A stretch of 64,000 nucleotides of DNA from Centropus unirufus (Eukaryota > Chordata > Aves > Cuculiformes > Centropidae): assembly GCA_013397695.1 (NCBI GenBank), contig VYZI01000040.1:867663-931662 (forward strand), read 5' to 3'. Below are positions 22,401 through 34,300 of this stretch, in pieces. The translations under genes were made by a program, and so were the position numbers. The notes under the pieces are model-generated. The model was not told the DNA's origin and searched no databases. It worked only from the letters and a program-made list of their open reading frames with translations. The number at the start of each line of letters is the position of its first letter. The stretch's first letter is position 1.

Positions 22401-25400
22401 CTGCAGCTTTCTTGTTTTCACATTTTTACAGAAGAAAAATATAATCTTTTCAACTCCTTTGTATTTTTCTTTCTTTCTAGTTTAAAAAAGAACAAAACAG
22501 AAAATGTAACTTGATAGGTTTAAGTTGACTGTGAGGAATATGTGATAAGTTACTATGCTCTGTTCTCTGAAAAACAGAGACATTATTGTGCAGCCCTGGA
22601 TAAAGTCTCTGATTATACAGCTTGGGCCACGAAAGCAAAATGTGTTGCAAGGGTTTGGGTGTCTGTAATTAACCAGTTGTAAATGTTGTGGTTGGTGGCT
22701 TAGCAGCTGTTGAGATCACTGTCAGAATTTCACCACTGTAAGGGAGATATCATGTGTTATTCCATTGTTTCAGGATGGCAAAGAACAGTTTTTTGTGTAC
22801 TTTTCTTTTGTCAGTAAAACAGGAAAAAATGTTGGCTGTAAACTGCGCTTACAGTGTTCCAGGCTCTATCAGTGGAGAGGCTTCTTATTTGCCTGAGATC
22901 GTCTTTGTCTTCAGTGTGATATATCAGACACTGAGAGTATCGCTGAAACCCAAGGTTCATTTTTCATGAGGGTTTGCTGCCATATACCTTCAACATTCAT
23001 TCTGCTGAGGGCAGCTTTCTCTGTCCATGTACTGATTCACTCCCAGAATATATTTGTGAAAATAATTGAGTCCTAAGTTTGGATGCTAAGAATCTCATGC
23101 ATTTTTTAAGAACACATATCATTTTAATACTGGATGCAAGCCTCTTAGACCTGTCTTAAACTTTGCAGCCTGACATGGGGAACTTTTTACTACTGATGTG
23201 TAGACAAAAAAGAACTTTGCCACTAGCAAACTATATCAAATGCAATGGGTCAGCCACTGATTGCTTGAAAAGCCTAATACTCGTAGGTGAAACTATGGTG
23301 TAAGACCTTTGGCACTCAAACCTCCAGACTCTATCTAGTTCAGGGAACGGTGAGTTCTCAATTACAGGGAGTGGGAAGATGATGTCATTGAAAAGCTCTT
23401 GCCCTGCTTTGATAATAGTGAATGTGTTCAAAGTTCTCTAGGGACCTTTAAACCTGAAAAACTCTCCCTACCACAGTTGCTGTGGGATAGAGGTAGTTTT
23501 TCTCTCCCACAAAATTTCTTTACTAATTTTTGAAACTAGAATGCAAGTGAAAGGCATTCAAGAAAATAAGTCTGTATCTGCAATGTTGTAAGAAGAATCA
23601 CTGAGAATGAGCCTGGGTGCATTCTTATGGCATTAGCAAAAACAACAGGAACAGAAAAATGCCAGAAGTGTGTGCGTGTGAGTGTGCATGGGGAAGAGGG
23701 AGAGGCGGGATGAAGTCCTTTGCAAAACCAAGTAGTAGGTGCCAGTGCTGATGTTTTTAAGGCATGCCTTTCACTAATCATTATGTGATAAGTTATTAGC
23801 AATCAAAATCTCAGGGCTGGATCCCTCCTTTTTCGTTTCTGCATGCACAGCATAAAAAAATAGAGTGAAAGGTCCTGGCCAATTGCCAGGTCTCCTCGAA
23901 TAAGGAAGTGAATGATGCAACACCGTGACTCTTTTTCCTTCTTGCATTGTGCTTATCATATGGGAAAGTGAGTGATTGCTTAGCTTTTTCATGCCTGTGA
24001 GCTGAGCTGGGCTTTGTCTTGACATTCTGATGACAGGCAGCTTCACGCCACTTCTGACTGTGTGCTGGGTCCAACCCAGCCTTGGGGACATTTGAAATTT
24101 TAAATATGCCTGGGCCTGAGTTCTGCTGCTGGCCTTTGCCTTTGTAACAGACCCATCACATCTGCTAGAGCCACAAGCCCAGGGCACATGCTAATATTAC
24201 CAATAACAAACGTAAAGCTCTAAGTTGCTTCCACCTTCTCCCTCCCAGATTTATGAATTTAGCTTTCTGAGCTTTAGTGTCTTATGTGTTGTGAGTTTTC
24301 TTCTCAACCGTGAAGGCTGAATTTTGTTTATTTAATCGTGGAATAGTGGATTCTCTAATGTTTTCCATGCTGCAGTGAGGCTTTCAGCAGGACAGCAAGT
24401 ACAAGACTCCTGATAAAATCATGAGAGGTAACAAGGCTAGCTCTTGAAGGAGCTTTGCAGATTCAGCCTTTTTCTGAAAATAACATTCCAACAACACTGA
24501 GATAAACCAAATATTTGAAACAATCTTGAAAAATATGTCACTTTGTGGATTTTTGTTGTTTTCTTTTTTTTCTACACATAAAGACCCTCTTTAAACCATC
24601 TGAACAGGATTACAATAGTCACATGATGGCTCCCATGTCATTTGATCAGTGACATGACTTGGCAGGGGGAGGGAAGAGATGGGAAGAAAGGAAAATTTGG
24701 CTCTTTTTACAAGAGCTAAAAAAATGTGCTGAGGGCATTCAAAATGTATTTTTAAACTTTCACTGGTACTCAGTAGCATCATAGTGCACAAGTGTTTAGT
24801 AATAGCCAGCAGCATGCACGGAGTTGCTGGTGATGTCATTTGTGACACGTCTGATACCTGTCCCCTGCTCAGCTACAGCCAGTGCTGCAGCCTGAGAGTG
24901 TGGGAGCATCCAGCATCATTCCAGGGCACTGAGTCAAAGGTGAAATGCCAGCCCCAGGGAGTGATTGCCGGTTTCCCTGGCTGAAATACCAGTTGTATAA
25001 CACATTTATTTTACTTACACAGAGAGGATGGAAAGAGAGCAAAGGGATAAACAGCAGGAGAACTGCACTAACGGGAAGAGACAGTATGCAAACATGATCA
25101 TGGTTACAGCCAAGATAAAAAGCAGCAATCTTGGCTGACACATCTTATTGCTGATACGGCATTGGACATTTATAAGGGCAATTACATTTCCTTAAAAGGG
25201 AAGCTACTTTTTTTTATGTGTGTGTGTACATGCAGTTCTGAAAACCTACAGCTGTTCTGATTCATAGTAGCAGAACTAAAGCAGTATTTATAACAGGCAT
25301 ATGGGCAGTACTTACTGAAATTCAGGTCCCAAGCATGCAGCCAAGCCCCTGGACAATGAAGCACATGCTGGACACCAGTTCTTATACTTAGTCAGGCACA

Positions 25401-25890
25401 TGCTTCAGTGGCTGCAACAGCAGTACTTTGCTTTGATTGACTTCTACCATTTCCCAAGACTGAAATATATTATTAATGTTGGCCTGTATCACTCATTACT
25501 CATGGCAGGTGGAGGGACTCTGTCACTAGTGACTTCCCTTTTTTAATAAGAAACTAGAAAAATACAATTTCTTACCTGTTTTGAATTTTTTTTTGTCTTT
25601 TTGTTATTTTGTGTGATTGTTTCTATGTTTAGAGCTAGCACCGGACAGTTTTCACTGGTACACTGCATCCTTTTTTCAAAAAAAATTAAAATATGATCCA
25701 TCTTGGAAAGCTGCTATATAAAGAGTGAACATTGTTGCACTCCAGGAATACTAGTTTTGATGTTTTCTGATTTTGAGGGAATAAGGCGTCAATGCATTTA
25801 AATAAAAGCCAAGTACTGCCACAAGGTAATGATATCAGAAAATAAACCTAATTCAGTGGTATTTCTGGCTACCAACCATTATGTAAAAAG
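16492..25890. other. gene-free stretch
   Basis: AT-rich, mainly unique DNA. The longest frame is 137 codons (23774-24187, minus), with no domain and a competing frame inside it on the same strand. Short items inside are a GGCCCAATCC-type repeat trace near 21632, a 10-bp duplication at 20640-20660 and a motif-dense block at 21120-21290. No RNA gene was recognised. Confidence 0.6.
20640..20660 (+). repeat. 10-bp tandem duplication (TCCTCACTCA x2)
   Basis: TCCTCACTCA is repeated head to tail and followed by T. It is a simple two-unit local duplication. Confidence 0.85.
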
Positions 25891-25894
25891 AATT

Positions 25895-26000
25895 TCTGTG
25901 CTTTAACTTCATAACAATACCCTAATCCTCTTATTGTAAAGATTTTCATTTTGTAGGGGAGAATTAAAGAAGTTTAATGAGGAGAAAGATCCCAAAAACT
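25895..26000 (-). repeat. MIR/CORE-SINE-like remnant
   Basis: The order GTGCTTTAACTTCATAACAA, CCCTAATCCTC, ATTTTGTAGGGGAGAATTAA, AGAAGTTTAATGAGGAGAAA follows the reversed tail of ancient SINEs (gctttac...cctcacaacacc.....cccattttacagatggggaaactgaggc...gttaa). The similarity is diffuse, so this is a moderate-to-low call. Confidence 0.35.
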
Positions 26001-26339
26001 GTGGAAAAAAATAAATTATGGTGTATTATTTATGCCAAGATTAATGTAGTAGCTGTCTCTTAATGAAATCTAAGAAATGACAGACTTGGTGATGGGGTGT
26101 CCTCTAAGAAGACATACACGTGACCTCTCAAAGGATGTTCAAGATACCAGTTAATTGACAAGCTGGCAATGTGCTTAGCTTTTTGCACGTGAAGAGCTGC
26201 TTTGCTTCAAATTACACATATGCTTCATGTTTGCAACATTACTCTTCCAGGACATCTTCCAGAAAATTCAAAATTCCTTTCTTCCAAATGCTAACTGCAT
26301 TACACACTTTCCTCCCTTTCAGTCACTTAAAAAAGCATG

Positions 26340-26400
26340 ATCCTTTAAGTCAATGGCAGAACTCCCACTGACTTCTGTAATGCTGAGAGTTAAGCTCTCT
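26340..26400 (+). repeat. fragment of an unnamed ancient repeat (AAGTCAATGG / CCCACTGACTTCTG)
   Basis: TTTAAGTCAATGGCAGAACT is followed by CCCACTGACTTCTGTAATG, an imperfect inverted pair (GTCAATGG versus CCACTGAC). Such paired GTCAATGG / CCATTGACTTC blocks recur in sauropsid DNA. Related traces lie at 44932-45015 and 48645-48665. Confidence 0.3.
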
Positions 26401-29272
26401 GCTTATGAAACTTAAACATTTCTTCTTAGAAAACTTTCCAACATTACAAAAAGGTCACTTCAGTCCTGCAGCTCTCCAAAATGATTAGTGTCTTAAATAT
26501 TTTCCTTATATTTAAAATTATTTATTATTAGCTATCGTTATTAATATTCTTTGTGTGGTTTGGAGGAGAGGCTAAGGATTGATATCATGTCTCTTTTACC
26601 TGGACATGTAAAGATTCCATGGTAGTGTTTATAAAATGTTTTGGACTTAATTTTTCAACCCTGCCCTCCTGTACAGGATGTCAGATTTTTGCTATTGTCT
26701 GCATCACGTTGTCTGCCACCTTCTGATACTATCGTAAAATACCTTAGTGGAAGTTCTGTAATTAGGAGATAGTGGCCAGGAGATAGAAGTTGCAGAAGAT
26801 TTCATTCAAGGCTCATGTGCAAAGAAATATGGGGTGAGTTTATATTCAGCCTCAATCATACCAAAGTTGTCCATGTCCGTCTTCTCACTCCTAAAACAGG
26901 GCATGCTAGAAGGATTTTTGTGTTCTTCATGTCTCCTTCTCAAGCTTTGGCCCTCCTGAAAGGTAACAGAGAGGAAGAGCACGTTGCAGAGATAAGAAAG
27001 AAAGCTGTAAGGAATTGCAGAGCTGCTACTAATTTCCTACATTCAGTTGTTTTACTATGTTGGTTCAAAATATACTGTCAAATGCAGGGCAGAATAGGAC
27101 CAAGAGAAGCACGGTTGACATCACATCTGTAGGTTCAGGGTCAGAGTTTGATGATTACTGGAGTGAAGCACTGGTTCTGCAGAATACATCAGTAGTTAAG
27201 ACGGATCCTTCTTTTAGTTCAGAAGTAGATTCATTGGTATTTTAAATTTCTGTTAAACTATTCTGATTAAAAAACACTCTGAATTAACAGTGCATAGTGC
27301 AAAATTAAACTTCAAACACTTCCTGAGTACATTGAAATAACCCTCTACCAGAGCTACACACTATTTTCCACCATATTCTTTGTGAGACAAAAATATTTCA
27401 TCTTTGAAATTGATCTTTATGGAATTTTTCTGAAAGTGGGAGTCAGATACTAATGAGACAGTTTGGTTAGCCAGTGCCTTGACACATCATTTATGGCTTG
27501 ATTAGACTCTTATTTAATGAGATTCTGTACGACATGGAAGCACATCATCTTCAGTCATTTAATACTGCGTGGAGTCTGAATGTTTCATTTCAGCAGTGTC
27601 TCTGCACTTTTGAAACTAAAAGAAAAAAACACAGAATAAAGCATAATTTAAGTAGAATATTTCATTCCAACTGCAGTAGGCAATTACAAAGAAAGCCATT
27701 CTGAGACTGCCCACTTCTTTGATTCTCTTTTCAGTCCTATATACTATGCATTAGTGCTTCTGAGGTTTTATTATACTACATAGAATGTGTTTTGAATTTA
27801 AGATTTGTAAGGGAAAAGCAGACAAAAGGACAATCTCATGTTTCTATTCATCTTCCCTGTGTGTTATTCCAGGGATTCAAAAGGGTGATACATTTTCTAG
27901 ATTTTGTGGCTGGCGAATTTCTTTGTAAGAGAGTATATTTCTGACAAAAATTTTTGACCTCTTTCACACCATTTCCAGTGGAGGTGCAACTCTAGAGCAC
28001 TGCAACACTCCCGTAGATTTTCTCTGTTGCATGATGTCTAAGCATCCAAAAGCTTCAATAAATTATACCGTAGACCGATCAGTCCTGGAGTTGTACAAGA
28101 TCTGAAGTACTGCTGGTGTTTCTTAGGCTCACCTCCCTTTGCAGTGGTTTTACACTAAATGGATTTGAATTGAACTCAGTGACACAAAGAGCCAGGGTAA
28201 CCTTACTGGTAGGCTTTTGAATATGTAGTTCTCGTATACATTCTCACTTGGGGACACGGCAAGATTCCATATGGAATGGCTCACATCTATTTTTTGGCTT
28301 TCAGTTAATTGTGTAAACTGAAACAAGAGTCTGAAGAAAGAAGGAGAATATATTAAGTATAACTTATGTCATGCTGAGACGAGGTTAATTATTTAACATC
28401 TGGCCAAAGCAGATGGATTCTCATTTAACACAGTGGAATCCATTCAGCACCTTGATAAGTACCACCACTCTCTGACTGTCTCAGATGCCCTCCTGGAGAA
28501 CCTGTGCTTTTCAGTTGCTCTGAAGACTGGCTAGGCAGCACATCAAGACAGTTTAATATGACTGTCCGCCATTGCCTGCAAGGCTTTGGTAATTTTCAAG
28601 CGGGAATGATGTAAGCTGGCAGGCAGTTTCTTACTGTGTGGCCCATTTTTCCAACAATTTGGCTTTTTGCTTAGCAGTTTGAGTGGGTTTGGTGCTGTAC
28701 ATCAATTTCCTGAGATGGATGATTTCAAAGATATTTTTTTTTGTTGAGATGTGGCCACTGCATACTGACAGTGCCTAAAAGCATTTTATTGGAGTTACTG
28801 GGGAGAATATGACTTGACAGAGCAACCACACATGATATTCTTGGAGGCCACACACAGGACTATGGCTTATGATTTTCTAGCATGAGATTTGGTCTTTTGT
28901 GAAGGAATCCACAACAAATCACCTCTATTTTACCACAGGACTGAAGTATAATTAATGCTGCAGGAGATAGTTTTCACTTAACATTGGGACAACATGGCCA
29001 TCTTGAACTTCTTTCAAGAAGGAATCCCCATGGTCACATTTGAAGCTCTTAAAGGTCCTTCACAAAAGAGCATTGTCAAATTATGATGATTAATTCTTCC
29101 TATTTCTATGCTCCCTCTGGGTCACAGGTAGTATTTCTGTGCTGGACTTCCAATGGCCTTCAGTTTTACAGCAGCCTTTTTTCTTGTGCCATTTGACTGG
29201 GTAGGAACCTTGTCAGGCTATTCTGTATCAGCAGAAAAAGCTTCAACCGTGCTCTATTTTACATTGCTACAA

Positions 29273-29333
29273 GGAAAAAAAAAGAAAAAAAAACAACAGA
29301 AAACCCCCACAAAACCCACAAACAAAACAGAAA
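29273..29333 (+). repeat. A-rich low-complexity tract
   Basis: A-runs interrupted by single G, then AAACCCCCACAAAACCCAC-type sequence. It may be an old retroposon tail or simple-sequence drift; no element body is recognisable next to it. Confidence 0.7.
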
Positions 29334-31299
29334 TCAGAATTTCAGGTACATTGAAACTTTTGGTGTGCCAAGAACAAATATGAAATATCCTTGAAGGAGA
29401 AAAAAAAATCAGTGAGAACTTTAGTTTTATGCTTCATTCTACAGATATCACTCACCCCTGAACCTACTGGAAATGCAAGGCAGTACTCTCAGTGCTGTCA
29501 TAGCCGTTATGTAGAGTCGAATGTAGGAAAAACAGTTTTCCTATTACCTCATATCTAAGCAACTGACTTAAAATCTCTACTACTGCTGTTTCAAAGTGCT
29601 GATGTTCTGCAGCACCTGAAGGGTGGTGCCACCGGGCTGTGCATCCTGAGGGAAGTATAAGCGTTATGCATCATGCTCAGAAAATACTGCTCTTCTCTCA
29701 TTTTAAAAGTGTATAAATAAGAGGTCATTCCACTGTAACCAGCAGGTTTTCTTGAGCCGTTGTGAAATTATCAGCCAATTCAACGACTTCGTGGCTCCAG
29801 GTCTGGAGATACTCAGCCTCAGTGCTTCAGATCCTAGCCAAGGCACGTCTTGTGTGTTTCATACTTAACTAACACTTGCACAACTGATGGCCAAACATTC
29901 TTTCTGGAGCATTTACCATTTCCAAATATATTTATCTTTCAAGTAAATAAATTTTGTGTTAATTAGTGACAGCGCACTGCTAAAATATTCACTTCATTCT
30001 TTTTATCGCCCTGTGGCAGAGTCCTGCATGCATTGCCAGCTGTCCTTCACAGCAGGTCTTAAAGGTTTGAAGCCTTATTTGGTGTCCGCAGTGACCTTTT
30101 AAATTCCAGAGTAAAGTTGGGGCTACACAACTTGGGAACATAATACTTGTTAATAAAATGTCAGCTTTGTAGCAGTCAGGCTTTCATGGAGCTTTCAAAC
30201 TGCATTTTCCATCAGCCTAATAGCTCAGCATTGTATACATGTGGCAGCACAGTTGCAAGAGGGGTAAAACCTTTATAAAGCTCCCTTCTGTTCCAACCAT
30301 GTAACCAGGTCACAATTCTAGCCCCTGGGGAAAAAAAAATAATTTCCCCCAGTTACATACCAACAAACAGTTGTCAGCTTCTACATTGCTGAGGTGACCT
30401 CAAATAAATCCAGAAATGCCAGGTTTTAAAGACAAAAGGATTGCCTAAACCTTCAATCCCTGCATCAATAACAAGGTAAGTAAATAATGCAGGGGGAGAA
30501 TGGGGAGGGGTGGAAGAGGAGAGAGGGAAAGAAGCAGCAGAATGGGTAGCAGATGTTTCCTAAAGAAGATATAAACAATGAAAATGAGCAGTCACATTTT
30601 CCTTTAACTTTACAGTGCAGTTTACAACTTCATTAAAGATGACTTCTGAGCAGAGCAGCGCTTCTTGAAGGATTATTTAAGTTGAAACATTCTTGATTTC
30701 CTGCTCAACTGACTCATGCGATGCTCCATAATGACACCAATGGCAATTGAATAGTTAACAAAGCCTTTGGATTGTATAAACCGATGTAGTTTAGATGGTT
30801 CTTGACCTTTTATGTGTAAGTCATGATTACTTACATATCTGCAGGCATGCTGAAAGCTCTTTGTAATGTACTCAGGAAAAATGACACATCATTCAAAACT
30901 GTTGCTTTTTTTATTCTTTAATGCAGGAATTATAGCTATTTAGATTTTAATGATCTGTCTGTATAGTTGCCTAAAGTAATTTCTTTTTCAGCTATTTACC
31001 GAAACTATGTAAGCAATCCGATGATTTATAGATGATGTATATAGTGATGTTTTATAGATTTATCCACATTTAGATGTTGCCTGTGTTCCTCCTAGAAAGC
31101 AATGTCTGGCAATACTGCAAAGTTTACTTCTTGTCATAATGTAAAAAAAAAAAGTTTTACAGTTATTTTTACAGTGGGAAAAATTTTATTCTATAGAAGA
31201 TTTTTAGCCGCAGAAATTTTCTTGCTATCAATGAAAACTTTACAATAGAACTCAGTGGATCTCTAATTGACTCGGTAATGCACTTTCATTACTGGGTTA

Positions 31300-31328
31300 A
31301 TACTAGATAGCTGGAACTTATCTAGTAT
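31300..31328. repeat. perfect 10-bp inverted repeat with 9-base loop
   Basis: ATACTAGATA at 31300-31309 is the exact reverse complement of TATCTAGTAT at 31319-31328. A shorter perfect pair, GTAATG / CATTAC (31275-31280 and 31287-31292), lies just upstream. It could form a hairpin in RNA or be a palindromic protein site. Confidence 0.85.
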
Positions 31329-34300
31329 GCATACAATTCTCATGGAACCTATAATGTGAGTTAAACAGAATACTTTGAAATAATCACAAAGGATATGTGG
31401 TAAATTGGCAAATGGTCTATTCTGCATTGTGGGGGGAAGAAAATCAAACCTTTGAAAATCAATGTAATTTCACAAAACAATGCATGTTATTTCCAACGTT
31501 TCTCTTCCACATGCTGACTTGAGGATGTCAGGATATAGCCCTCATCATCATAGAGCTGTACTTTTATCACAAAATAAGAATGGCGGCTCCACTATCATAG
31601 TTAAAATAGAAATATTCTCATCTTTTTCCAAACCAAATGAAAAAAAAAAACAAACCTCAAAAGATCAACTCAAATTATTATTAACTCATAGTAAATATGA
31701 CACTATTTTTAAATGGTGTGTGCAAACAGTATCCATATCACAATATAGTTGTAACTAGTTTTGATTACATGCTCTAAAATACTATAATTTTGTATTCCAG
31801 AGCTGATTAGAGATGAGATTTTTGAAAACTACTACAAGAAATGTTTGAAAGCACAGGATATACCTTTTTATCTTGGTATTCTTTGTGGAGTTGTTGCGTT
31901 CACTTAATGGAAATTTGCCTGGAATTTCTTCAAATATAGCAGCAATATTCAGTGTATAGTTTCTAAAGTCATTTTTAATGACTAGTTTGTAAATCCTTTA
32001 AAATGCTCCTGATGATCTCAGAAGGTTCCATTTCTCCCTTTCAGTATAAATACTTTTGTGGTTTTGGCCACTACCTTTTCAAAATAATATTTTGAAGTCC
32101 TTCAAGGAAGTGGACTACACTTTTATTGAAAAACAATACCCTTCATGAATTGAAAAATTAGCAAGCATTGAAAACTACTTGATGTTTACACAAACAAAAT
32201 AAATGTGATTTGACAATGTTATCGAATTCCATCCTCCTGGGGTTATTTACATCTTATAACAAGGGCGATTTGTAGCTGCAGTAAGGGCTAAAAACTGTTA
32301 CCCATAAAAGCATCTTCCTTTCCAAAGCAAGATATGTCTGGATCAGCTAAGGTCTGTTCTTTTGGTTCTTTCTCTCTTTCCCCCACTTAGCACATGATAG
32401 TGGCTTCTGGGTAATTTAGAAACTTTTTTTAGTAGAGTATTTACTTGTTTGCTTATTTATTTTTGTGAGTTGTCCTGTCCAACTGGAAATTTTTCATAGC
32501 CAGCAATATCTGAGTGACTGATTTACTTGATAAAATAATTTCTAGTGGCATCAGCATCAGCTGCAGGCCTAAGTATAGAGAGATAAGTACCATGAGCACT
32601 GATCTTTTAGACAAATGCACATGATGTGTACATGTTAGGTGACATCTTCCGTAGGATTCAATGTTGAGGGATGTCAAATGTGAATACAGCAAAGAGTAAG
32701 ATTATGTAATATGGACTAAGAAAGGCGACTGACAATTCTTAGAAATTCATCACTCTGCAGATCTCCTCATAACTGTATGATAAATTATCGCTCACTGTCA
32801 CTTCTCTCAATCAGCAAGAGCTGAGCAAATAAAATAAGCTGTCACATTTTTACTTCTTTTCACTGTGAAATTGAAAACATTTCCCAAGCTAATAAACTTG
32901 AGTCTATACTGCTGGTATGTGCTAGACTTTTTCAAACAGTGTACTTCAAAGTGTAGAAGCTAGATAAGCTAACAGCTCATTCAGTTAAGTTATTGTCTTG
33001 GAGGAAGCAGTCTATCAAATGCTTGCTTTACAAATTTGAATAGATATCATTGTTCTCAGTAATGTCACCCATTCTATGGCTGCAGGCGCTGTTTGAACAG
33101 AGGAAATGTGAAGCATTTTTTTATTTTATTCAGGGGTGCTTCTTTGCAGAGAAATCAATCATTCTTTCTCTGGATCTACTTTAGCAAACCGATGATGCAA
33201 GGAGTACGAAGGAGGCTGCACAGATGGCTGGCCAAAGATCAGCCTGATGGTTTAGCTGCATGGTCCTCAGAGTAGATGAATCCAAGTGTAAGAAAAGAAA
33301 GATATCATGACAACTAAATGCTGCTTCTCATTTTGAGAGAAATTGGGTCAGAAGGCAGTATTAACATTGTCAGGAATTACTAAGGAATACATCTTTGGTT
33401 TTGTTATTTACCAGTTGTAAGAACAGATCACACAGTGGTGGACTTCTCTTTCTCCATGGTATGTTAGGTCAGTGTGTTACAGACATCTGCACGTTGCTGC
33501 AATCCATTTGCAAGATGAATACCAACAGCCCAAATACATTCCTCGTCTCAGTTACTCCAATACAATCTGGTCCCTTGTGTTTATTTCAGCACTGGGTGAA
33601 TTCTTTTGGTTATTTATAGATCCTTCTGAGATTCTGTCAGTGGGGTGAGTGTGAAACTGCATCAGCAGTCGAAGTACTTGGGAGAGGTCTGTTGGCTGGC
33701 AGCTGTCCACTGTCTGTGTAAAAGTCACAGCAGAGAAGTGGCCTTGCATCTTTGCTAATGTAGAGCAAATGATGTGTGGACTTCCCTTTGGGCCAGCTGT
33801 GAAAAGCCTCAGCCACAAACTGGAAGAAGAACTATGACTCATGGTTCTGTTTTTTGGTTGTTTTTTTTCTGCTCTGACTTCCAGGAGGGAAATAATCTCT
33901 TTCCCTGATATGTATGATTTAGAGGTAGTATTTTTTTTTTTTGTCTGGTGTTCTTTAGAGAAGGCCATTGGAAGGGAAATAGCAAATTATAAGCAATGGG
34001 TAGGACTTAACTTTATCCAGAGAATGTCAAAATCCAAGACAGTAGTTGCTTGACACAGCTGTAGAGCCTGTTATTGCTCCCTTATCTGACTTGCCTGAAA
34101 AGCTGTATAACGCTATGCTTCTTCATCTGCCTTTGACAGATAGCTTTAGCAGACTGGACTGTGTTTCTGTCAGTGCCTCCAATCCTCCGTGGCTCCATTA
34201 CCGTTGCTGAGGGACTCTCAAAGCTGGCTGAAGAAATTAGATGGACAGGAACTGAGTGGAAGTTTTCAAGGGAATGAAAGAATAGAAAAGTACTTTTGTA

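Noticed and set aside
23774..24187. 137-codon minus-strand frame
   Set aside because: No domain. A second frame on the same strand (23811-24074) is open over most of it, indicating chance.
33552..33968. 138-codon minus-strand frame
   Set aside because: Low-complexity lysine/serine-rich start, no recognisable domain, and plus-strand frames overlap both ends.
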